The position numbers were made by a program, and so were the translations under genes. This document shows positions 56,651-64,000 of a DNA stretch of 64,000 nt, one piece after another. The stretch's first letter is position 1, and every line of letters begins with the position of its first letter. This DNA comes from Deinandra increscens subsp. villosa (taxonomy: Eukaryota > Streptophyta > Magnoliopsida > Asterales > Asteraceae): the NCBI GenBank assembly GCA_039602395.1, contig JBCNJP010000006.1, positions 50,185,502 through 50,249,501 on the forward strand. Reading direction: 5' to 3'. The notes below the pieces were generated by a model, which was given only the letters and a program-made list of their open reading frames with translations, searched no databases and was not told the origin of the DNA.

Positions 56651-56836
56651 CGGGGCTCCACTGCTACAAATGAAACTCCGGAAAGAGTTATACCAATTGC
56701 TGCTTTGAATCCATATCAAGGTAGATGGACAATTAAAAATCGAGTGGCTGCGAAAGGTGTACTTAGACATTACAGCAATGCAAAAGGTGATGGTAAAGTT
56801 TTCTCTTTTAATCTTCTTGATTCTGATGGTGGATAA
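56651..56836 (+). pseudogene. Fragment of a host-type RPA1 (RPA70) DNA-binding domain
   Basis: The frame reads ETPERVIPIAALNPYQGRWT then IKNRVAAKGVLRHYSNAKGD and GKVFSFNLLDSDGG before a TAA. This is the start of the first single-strand DNA-binding OB fold of the large RPA subunit, which is very conserved from plants to animals. Only about 60 residues remain, with unrelated sequence on both sides, so it is a captured or retained exon piece, distinct from the Helitron's own RPA-like gene at 39285. Confidence 0.8.
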
Positions 56837-57536
56837 ACTGGTTGTATATTCTACCCATGTATCTCAAAATGAACCAGTGTCCGTTATATCATCTTCGTTT
56901 ATTTAAACCTTAATAACCCAGATAAAGACAAAGAACTAAATTTAAAAAATGTTGGATCCTTACTTAATTTAAGCCTTTTGTGAGGTTATTTATTTATATT
57001 CCTTATATAATGACTTTTTTAGTTTAACACTTACTTCAAAAGAAGAACTTGCGTAAATAAAAGCTCGATATCTCGCATTACAAAGCTAATCAACCATTGC
57101 TCATAAGCCAGACCACTTACCGTATCATACATGGGCCGGCCCAGGCAATTCTTTGGGTTTGGCCCACTACAGAAACTAATGCCGGGTAAATAGCTAACCA
57201 AGAGTCACAGCGATCATCCGTACATCATTTGACGTCACCGTTGCTAATCTTCCGCAGACGCCCACCGGAAAACCGACCCTGTCGCTCCGTCTCCACAGTG
57301 AAAGGTAAAAACTCGTGTCTGTCTGCCTCCGTTTTCCATCAAATCACCACTAAGGGTATTCTTTGCTTTCTAGGCACATTCGCTTTTACAGTATAATGCA
57401 TATGCTCCCCTGTTCCACGGAACTGAAGAACTGGTTCCTGATTACTAACCCTGTTAAAGCAGATACTTTTAATGCTTTAAAGCATATTATCGATTTCTAC
57501 TTAGAAGTATATGTGCCTTGCATGTTTATAAAATAG

Positions 57537-57874
57537 TGTTGATACATGGTCCTTGATCGTCATGTGAAGTATCGAATACAAGACGGATTCACACAAGGAT
57601 GCTGAGGTCCGAACTTAGGCCGAACCTGGAGTTCGGACATGGCCGAACGTGTGGCCGAACATGAGGTTCAGCCGGTCGTATTTCAGTCCTATAAATATGT
57701 GTGTTGTATTCAGAGAGGAGAACGGTCTATGCTTCCGCGTCATATATTCTCTATGTACTCTGTGGTCTCAGTGGTTAATACAAAGCTCATTTGTATTTAC
57801 TTCTTGTGTTTCATCTCGTATTACATTGATTTCATTACGACTAAGTAGAAGATCTACACGCTCACGCACTTTCA
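57537..57874 (+). repeat. C4 5' LTR
   Basis: TGTTGATACATGG...CACTTTCA with a TATA box TATAAATAT (57690-57698). The part before the TATA box carries CCGAAC several times, the reverse complement of the GTTCGG words in the leader. Confidence 0.95.
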
Positions 57875-57876
57875 AG

Positions 57877-57888
57877 TGGTATCATAGC
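57877..57888 (+). promoter_or_regulatory. C4 primer binding site
   Basis: TGGTATCATAGC differs by one base from the usual iMet site TGGTATCAGAGC and lies two bases after the LTR. Confidence 0.8.
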
Positions 57889-58119
57889 ATTAGGTTTGTT
57901 CTACTAGTCGGAAATTAGTGTTTTCGGAGTTTTGAGTTCAAATTCACGTTATTGCGAAAATGTCAATCATTTTTGAGTTCGTTTGATCGTCACGAGTGTG
58001 CTTTTTGTCAAAAATCCATTTCTAGATTGTTTCTATCGAGTTTGCTTGAATTCCTGTCGAAAATTTCAGTCAAAAACGTTGAAAATTGAGAAAATGAGGT
58101 CGAGTGAAATCTGTCTCGT

Positions 58120-58370
58120 TTGAGGTTCGGACAACTTCGGAGTAACCGCTCCGAACTCGAGGTTTGGACGAAGTTCGGTCTGTATCTAGGTTCGGTGAGA
58201 GATCGGTCTAGGTTTGGAGAGGGTTCGGTGGTCTTTCGGAGTTAGTTCGGAGTTGATTGGTTTTTGTTCGTCCGAAGGCCAAGTTCGGAGAGAGTTCGGA
58301 GTTGTTAAGTTCGGATTAAGTTCGGCGGCAGTTCGGGAGAGGTTCGGACGAGGTTCGGAGTGAACAGTAA
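58120..58370 (+). repeat. C4 leader: array of GTTCGG words
   Basis: I count 14 TTCGG, mostly as (A/G)GTTCGG(A/T), in about 250 bases just before the gag ATG at 58385. Spacing is irregular. Confidence 0.85.
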
Positions 58371-58384
58371 CCAGATTTTCAAAA

Positions 58385-60361
58385 ATGTCCGATTTTCAAG
58401 CGTTCGCGGCTATTCAAAATTCGGTTCAAGCTACGATGCAAACAATGATGAATTATGATAATGAAATCGGAACAAGTCAGAAAGTTCCCAAATTGCTAAA
58501 ATTGGAAGATTATCATAGTTGGGTTAAACAATTTGAAGCATTTGTCGATACAAATGACATTGATATGTGGTTAGCATTCACTGAGCAATATGTTTACCCT
58601 AAAGATGAAACTGGTGAACCTATTCTTCAAAGAAAAATGTCTTCTGAACTAAAGAAAGCTTATCAAGCTGAGAAAAAGGCATATGGTACGTTAACAATGG
58701 CATTGCCTAAAGAGTTACTGCATCAATTTGCTGGTAACTACACATCAAAAAGTCTATGGGATGCGTTGGAAAAACGATGTGAAGGCAATGACCAATACAA
58801 GAAAAGTCGACAAAAGGTTTTGAAGAAAGAGTTTGATAGTTTTAAGCATTATCAGAATGAAACGATTCCTAATCTGATTGCAAGATTCGCTCATCTGATG
58901 AGTGAAATGCGTTTGGTGAATCTTACTAAAGAAGAGGTTGATATGAAAGAAAAGATCTTGGAAGCTTTGCCTGAAAAATGGGAGAATTATGTGATGATGA
59001 TTACTCACGATAAGGATTTTTCAGGATTGTCTTTCAATGATTTGGTTCAAAGAATTCAGGCTCGGGATATGGAATTAATGGTGAATAAATCACTTCCTAC
59101 ACAAATTCAGAATCCTGCAGTGTATTATGGTGAAAATGACTCTACAATGAATGCTGGGAAGTCTAATATTCTTAGTTCTGCTCCTCCTACAGCATTTCTG
59201 GCAGGTAAATCTGAAATTCCAAGTTATTCCTCTGCTGGTTGTACTGTGTCAATTCCTAGTTCTTCGACTCAAAGTGCATTGGCTGTTCAAACTATCGATG
59301 ATTATAATGCGTTGATGTCTGCATTAGTGTCTTCATACTTTGGTGTTATTACTGGTTCTGTAAGTAATGCTGAGTTAGCAAATGAAGATTACGATCAGAT
59401 TGATTATGATCATTTGGAGGAAATGGATCTAAATTGGCAATATGCTATGTTGGTTCGTCGAACAAAGAAGTTTTTCAATAGAACTGGTAAGAATAGACTT
59501 AATCAGGAAGGAAAGATTGGATTGGACAAATCTAAGGTGAAATGTTATAAGTGTTCAGTTTATGGTCACTTTGCTCGAGAATGTCCAAGTTCTACAGAAA
59601 GTAAATTGAAGACTGGTCAGCATGCACATTTAGTTTTTCATCCGTCTGATAAAGCTGCAAAGGTTGATCAGAAATTTGCTACTCTTGCTCATGATTGGAC
59701 TGATACATTTATGCATCCAGATGGGTTTGCCTGGAATGCAGATTCAGAAATTAAAAAGAATCATACTCCAATCTCAATTGCTTTAACTGTTCAACATGCT
59801 GATGATGAAAGTTTTTTAACAGAATCTGATACTTCTTCAAGTATATCTTTGGTTCATGAAGAATTACCTAAGTCTTCTGAGGATTCAAAAGATGATGAAT
59901 TTAAATGTTATAAATGTGAGAAGTTGCTCAAGAAAATTGCACATTTTGAACAAGATTGTCAAATTTCAACTGAAGAAATTGTGGTCTTAAAGAAAGAGTT
60001 GGAAGATTTTCAAAAGAAATATTATGCGTTAGTTCATATTCATGAAGATGTTTTAAAGGAAAAGGCTCAATTGGCTGAAGAGTGTGAAAAAGCCAAAGCT
60101 GAAGCGATAGACGCAGCTCAAGATTTTGAGAATCTGTTTGAGAAGAGTTATCCGGTTCAGCAAAAATATGAAGAGGCTACTGCTCTTATTGCAAAAACTG
60201 CTGTTACTGTTGAGAAGCTTCAAAATAAGATATCTATGCTTCAAGATGAAAATGTTCTTTACAAAGACAAGAATGAAGTGTTAACAAAAGATGTTGAGAT
60301 CTACAAGCAGAAGAGAGAAAATGTGCTTGAAGAATTATATGCTGAATGTGAGATCCGGTAG
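58385..60361 (+). CDS. gag: C4 gag (658 codons)
   Basis: The start MSDFQAFAAIQ lies right after the TTCGG array. UBN2-type capsid: YHSWVKQFEAFVDTNDIDMW, YGTLTMALPKELLHQF, SLWDALEKRCEGN, IARFAHLMSEM, ALPEKWENYV (residues 35-210). A zinc knuckle CYKCSVYGHFAREC lies near residue 390, a partial second Cys cluster (FKCYKCEKLL) near 515, and a long coiled coil at about 525-655. Intact, so it may still make particles that package C4 RNA. A TAG ends it at 60359; the coiled coil goes on in other frames to 60684, so relatives are longer. Confidence 0.85.
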   Translation: MSDFQAFAAIQNSVQATMQTMMNYDNEIGTSQKVPKLLKLEDYHSWVKQFEAFVDTNDIDMWLAFTEQYVYPKDETGEPILQRKMSSELKKAYQAEKKAYGTLTMALPKELLHQFAGNYTSKSLWDALEKRCEGNDQYKKSRQKVLKKEFDSFKHYQNETIPNLIARFAHLMSEMRLVNLTKEEVDMKEKILEALPEKWENYVMMITHDKDFSGLSFNDLVQRIQARDMELMVNKSLPTQIQNPAVYYGENDSTMNAGKSNILSSAPPTAFLAGKSEIPSYSSAGCTVSIPSSSTQSALAVQTIDDYNALMSALVSSYFGVITGSVSNAELANEDYDQIDYDHLEEMDLNWQYAMLVRRTKKFFNRTGKNRLNQEGKIGLDKSKVKCYKCSVYGHFARECPSSTESKLKTGQHAHLVFHPSDKAAKVDQKFATLAHDWTDTFMHPDGFAWNADSEIKKNHTPISIALTVQHADDESFLTESDTSSSISLVHEELPKSSEDSKDDEFKCYKCEKLLKKIAHFEQDCQISTEEIVVLKKELEDFQKKYYALVHIHEDVLKEKAQLAEECEKAKAEAIDAAQDFENLFEKSYPVQQKYEEATALIAKTAVTVEKLQNKISMLQDENVLYKDKNEVLTKDVEIYKQKRENVLEELYAECEIR

Positions 60362-60417
60362 TTACAAACTTACGAATATGATGATCTCAATGCAAAATTT
60401 ATCAAGTCAAACAAGAG

Positions 60418-60684
60418 GTGTTTGAAGGTCAACAGAAGATTAATGATTTAAAATTGGAAATTTTGGAGTTGAAAAGGCAAGTGAAGAACTGCAATTTGTC
60501 ACCGACATTGCTTAACTTCTTATACAAGCAGGATCAGAGTTCAGGGAAGTCTAAGGAAGAAAATATTCACTTAGTACCTCAACCAGTGGATTTAATTAAA
60601 GTTACTGCTGCTCAGATTGATCCAAAAGCTGAAGTACATGATTATTCCAAAATTGTATACAAGATTGAACTGCTAAACTGCTAA
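60418..60684 (+). pseudogene. gag: C4 gag downstream remnant
   Basis: A frame-shifted continuation of gag: coiled coil (VFEGQQKINDLKLEILELKRQ) then NFLYKQDQSSGKSKEENIHLV. The shift lies near 60405-60418. Sequence after 60690 contains no pol; a polypurine-like TGAGGGGGAGTTTG at 60780 resembles the end of a copia coding region. Confidence 0.6.
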
Positions 60685-61214
60685 ACTGCATTTCAAAATC
60701 ATTTTTTGTTTTTCAAAATGCTAAACTGCTAGTATTCGTGTTGGTTGATCAATTTTTCTTGTTTTTCACTCCGGTTCATTCTGAGGGGGAGTTTGTTTTT
60801 GTAAATTCACCAAAATAGTGTGTTGTTTTTCAACTGGTAAAAATGAAAATCTATAAATAGAGTTGTCATTTTTAGGGGGAGAAATTTGTAAAAGCCAAAA
60901 ACATTGAAAAAATGAGAAATTGTATCCGACATGATTGGGAAATGATGGTACATTGGCTGACAGTGTCTGACTCATGGATAAAGTAAATGTAAAGACCATA
61001 AGACCATTTGATCGATGTGCAAGGTAGGCTCGGCAAATCAGAAAGTATACAAATGCGATATACACTAAATCTGATGCTTGACCTAGTGGACAACATCTTG
61101 ATGCATATTTCATGATATGTCAAGAAAAAGATATGTGCAAATAAAATGAGAAGTCACTGTGTATACATGTGTTCATTTTGCAAAGATTTAAACTTGTTTG
61201 ATTTTCTTTATTTT

Positions 61215-61453
61215 GTCAAACGATCGGACTTTCTCTGCGTGTCGAAAGACCGACCTGATCGTTGTTCGTTTGACGTTCTGCTTTATTTTCTTTGGTGTTT
61301 CGTATAACTCATCGGACTTTCTCTGCGTGTACGGGAGTACCGACCTGATTGTTGTTGAGTTATACAATTTCAACTTGTTTTATTTTCTTATTTTGTTAAA
61401 TTCGATGCCTTATCTGCGTATCGAAAGATCGACCTTAAGGTAGACGATTTAAC
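61215..61453 (+). repeat. Three hairpin units with shared core and different arms (C4)
   Basis: Units start at 61215, 61302 and 61395. Outer arms: GTCAAACGA/TCGTTTGAC (61215-61223, 61266-61274), GTATAACTCA/TGAGTTATAC (61302-61311, 61356-61365), GTTAAAT/ATTTAAC (61395-61401, 61447-61453), each perfect yet different. Units 1 and 2 share TCGGACTTTCTCTGCGTGT and CCGACCTGAT.GTTGT; unit 3 shares TCTGCGTATCGAAAGA-like core. A second inner stem (TCGGACTTTC with GAAAGACCGA) forms in unit 1 and is kept with compensating or wobble pairs in unit 2. Confidence 0.85.
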
Positions 61454-62169
61454 GTTCTTATTTCTTTTTGCATGGAACACAGTTGACTATATCATGATTA
61501 CAATCATTATGTGATTAAAATCACAAATGAGATCACAAAATGTGATAAGCAAAGCATATCTGAGTATGTCTGATAGTGTGGGGTACACTGGTCAATGCAA
61601 ATTTAATCAATACCTTAACATATCCAGATGTTATGAGTATGATTGTGCCAGAGTTTAAAATTGGACAAATTATATCTGCAATCGGCATGGCTTATGTGCT
61701 GCAATAATCGAAATTGAAATGTAGTTCAGCATGTTATGACCAATATGATCCCAAGTTGTGATCTTTCTCACAAAAGACAAAAATAGTGTCTAATTTGGTA
61801 TTGTTTTACTTTTCTTATCAGAAAATACCAAAAAGATTTTAGGTGTGTTTTAATATAAAGTTTCCAAAAGCCAAAAAGATTTTGTTTCTTATTTGTTTTC
61901 GATTAATCAACACGAAATACAAAATCAAGTTTTCAAAATCAATCTATCTTGGAGTCTCAAAGAGACATTTTGCACCAAGATTATTTATGTTGGCAGGTTT
62001 CTAAGTGGGAAGAGAGTATCACAACTTCAAGTCTTCTGAAGTTTGTTGATAAAGAGATTACACACGATGCAATATCAAGTATACAAGATTGAACTCATCG
62101 TCAAGATCGAGGAAGAGTTTGAGTGAAGATACAAGATACAAGTTTGAATAGAGGAGATGATACTGCACA

Positions 62170-62184
62170 TGCCGAAGGGGAGTT
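62170..62184 (+). promoter_or_regulatory. C4 polypurine tract
   Basis: TGCCGAAGGGGAGTT (62170-62184) abuts the 3' LTR start at 62185. Confidence 0.75.
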
Positions 62185-62522
62185 TGTTGATACATGGTCC
62201 TTGATCGTCATGTGAAGTATCGAATACAAGACAGATTCACACAAGGATGCTGAGGTCCGAACTCAGGCCGAACCTGGAGTTCGGACATGGCCGAACGTGT
62301 GGCCGAACCTGAGGTTCGGCCGGTCGTATTTCAGTCCTATAAATATGTGTGTTGTATTCAGAGAGGAGAACGGTCTATGCTTCCGCGTCATATATTCTCT
62401 GTGTACTCTGTGGTCTCAGTGGTTAATACAAAGCTCATTTGTATTTACTTCTTGTGTTTCATCTCGTATTACATTGATTTCATTACGACTAAGTAGAAGA
62501 TCTACACGCTCACGCACTTTCA
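62185..62522 (+). repeat. C4 3' LTR
   Basis: 338 bp, about five single-base differences from the 5' LTR. Confidence 0.95.
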
Positions 62523-63222
62523 AATAGCTGTGCAACCCTACGCTTTAGAATGTGTGATCTGTTTGTGTTCCAATCTAGACTGAACTATACCCTCTTGAGG
62601 TTTTAGGTTTTATAGAACATTCAAAGACTATTCCTTTTGACAAAATGATAGGTAAACCCATCATTTACAACCTGTTAGCTGCCTACCTTATAATCCACAA
62701 ATAAATGCAGGGTAATTAAGCGCTTTCTCCTTTCTTATAGATTGTTTCACAAAATTGTGCACATTGGCTGTTATAAAGAATCATAGATGTCATCATAGGT
62801 AGACTCACCGCGGTGTAATAAAGCTTTACATATTATTTTTTTTTAAGTATGAAAGGCCCTGTCTTTTGTTTGGCAGCTTTACTAATTGCATATCTGTTGT
62901 TGATTGTTAGGCACACCAAACATCAATGGATCACGCTCAATCAGGAACTCCATCACAGTGAGCCAGGTGCGGTTTATTACAAGTCTTGATGCAGCCACAC
63001 AGACACTCCACGAGCAAATACAGGAGAATGAAAGAATCTCGGCTATGATTCTTGACAACCGCATTCGTCGTTCAGATCCTCAGTCGGTTTCCTGCTGCAT
63101 AAACAAAAACTGACGACCAGGTGCTTCTGGACTCCCTGAGAGCAATGCGTAAAGAGGCAGTGGCAAGGCAGGATGATGTTGCTCGCCGTGTTGCCTTTTA
63201 TGTCCAGAACAGTATATAGTTG

Positions 63223-63550
63223 TTAGTAGTAATATATTTTGTTCTGTGTTTTTGGCGGTCAACCGGACCTAAACTAATTACTTAACTTGGTCTGGCTGGA
63301 AATATATTTCGTGTGGTACTCAAGTGGCACTCACTTATACAGTCTAAGAAAATAAAGGCAAACCAATAACAATTGCGGTAAACACTAAAGCCATTAAACA
63401 ACCATTTTACGTTAAAAACAACCAGGTTACCACGTAGTTAACACCAGACACTTATCAGTTTGCGATTACATTTACTTATCTGAAAGCTAGATTCAAACCA
63501 TACATCATGATCCCAATAACTCAACGTAATTTAAATGGAGCAGGCATTGA
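63223..63550. other. No gene seen
   Basis: AT-rich spacer between gene piece B and the CACTA end. Confidence 0.4.
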
Positions 63551-64000
63551 CACTACGTCAAAATTCACCTTTGGCCACGGAAAAAAACCGTGACCAAAGG
63601 TGTTTGGTCACGTTTTTTTTTTCCATTCTAATCGATACAAAAGGTCCCGTCACCTTATGTACCCTACGGCCACGTTACAATATCAGTGGCTGAAGCCACC
63701 TATAAGCGTGGCTAAAGGGTACCAATATTTATTGTTGTAATCAAACAATTCTTCTGGAAAGCGTGGCCAAAGGGTCCCAACGGCCACATGTGTTTGTTTA
63801 ACGTGGCCTTTGGTATTATATGGTCACATATATTTGTGTTTTAGCCACATACATTATAAAAGTACGTGGCCAAAGGGTTGCTGAAATCATACATTTTGTC
63901 ACAATACGTGTGGCCAAAGGGTGGCAACGGCCATGTTAAAATATCAAAAGTGTGGCCTTTGGTATTATATGGTCACGTATATTTGTCTTTTAGCCACATA
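63551..64000 (+). mobile_element. CACTA transposon, left end (runs off the window)
   Basis: CACTACGTCAAAATT at 63551 is a CACTA-superfamily terminus; the 3 bases before it (TGA) would be the target duplication. A foldback follows: CACCTTTGGCCACGG (63566-63580) and CCGTGACCAAAGGTG (63588-63602), 14 of 15 pairs around A7. Subterminal words GTGGCCAAAGGG and their reverse complement recur at least eight times to the window edge, and a 150-base unit repeats (63802-63850 and 63951-64000). Dense subterminal repeats are the transposase-binding region in this superfamily. No transposase gene is in view. Confidence 0.8.

Larger units (their letters stand above)
57537..62522 (+). mobile_element. Gag-only Ty1/copia element C4, complete with target duplication
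   Basis: LTRs 57537-57874 and 62185-62522 (338 bp each, five differences by eye) are flanked by AATAG at 57532-57536 and 62523-62527. Inside are a primer binding site variant, a TTCGG-rich leader, an intact gag of 658 codons and 1.8 kb of sequence without pol, including a three-unit hairpin array. It is non-autonomous and must borrow RT and integrase, similar in plan to described gag-only LTR elements (TR-GAG). Confidence 0.93.
57120..63222 (+). pseudogene. Small unrecognised gene or gene fragment B, split by C4
   Basis: A promoter-like start has GGGCCGGCCCAGG (57133) and TTTGGCCCAC, then a leader ending AAAG|GTAAAA (57304). The proposed next exon begins at 62911 after GATTGTTAG: frame GTPNINGSRSIRNSITVSQVRF, SLDAATQTLHEQIQENERISAMI, a one-base shift near 63111, then DDQVLLDSLRAMRKEAVARQDD and VARRVAFYVQNSI, stop 63218-63220. 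The copia element C4 lies in the presumed intron. The motif LDA.....I..NE...A resembles gene A (55676-55760), so A and B may be related. Confidence 0.35.

Noticed and set aside
61215..61453. CRISPR array
   Set aside because: Repeats are degenerate, only three units, in a plant retrotransposon; no cas genes.

Overview
The window is a stretch of plant nuclear heterochromatin built almost wholly from transposable elements. Plant evidence: initiator-Met primer binding sites next to long LTRs, Ty3/gypsy chromovirus-type (Tekay/Del-like) and Ty1/copia polyproteins, a Helitron with RPA-like and Rep-helicase genes containing plant-style GT-AG introns, and a CACTA terminus. The polyprotein flavour suggests a eudicot, perhaps Asteraceae (tentative). 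I see no intact host gene.

Layout. 1-1191: AT-rich flank. 1192-27726: copia element C1 (5' LTR, leader, gag, start of protease), 3' end lost. C1 gag is split by gypsy element G1 (3332-25181, 5-bp target duplication GTTTG), and the 3' LTR of G1 is split by a second gypsy element G2 (13472-23263, target duplication CGAGG). This gives a clear three-layer order: C1, then G1, then G2. 27735-32395: fragment of another copia-type element (C3) with a gag gene and a GC-rich leader/promoter island. 32400-33842: third copia fragment (C2). 33843-35164: part of a gypsy LTR on the minus strand (G4). About 35165-53611: Helitron with an RPA-like pseudogene (39285-41887) and a Rep/helicase pseudogene (44510-53611), the latter interrupted by gag-only gypsy element G3 (45638-50285, target duplication GTTAA). 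54840-63222: captured or decayed gene pieces, including a DNA-binding-domain fragment of host-type RPA1 (56651-56836). A complete gag-only copia element C4 (57537-62522, target duplication AATAG) sits in one of them. 63551-64000: left end of a CACTA transposon running off the window.

All large polyproteins carry frameshifts or nonsense codons, so the autonomous elements look dead. The longest intact reading frames are the C4 gag (658 codons) and the upstream extra ORF of G1.

Most interesting signals are non-coding. (1) Four different LTR elements carry arrays of two or three hairpin units whose cores are nearly identical while the flanking arms differ from copy to copy yet stay self-complementary (14205-14367, 28146-28320, 49531-49802, 61215-61453). 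(2) All four gypsy LTR types carry a splice-donor-like GTGAGTT motif and, 0.5-1.1 kb downstream, a complementary AACTCAC motif joined to a small covarying hairpin and a branch-site-like YTGAC. (3) The G1 LTR carries two tandem tRNA-like modules with A-box, B-box and T-run. (4) Copia leaders carry dense arrays of one hexamer just before gag.
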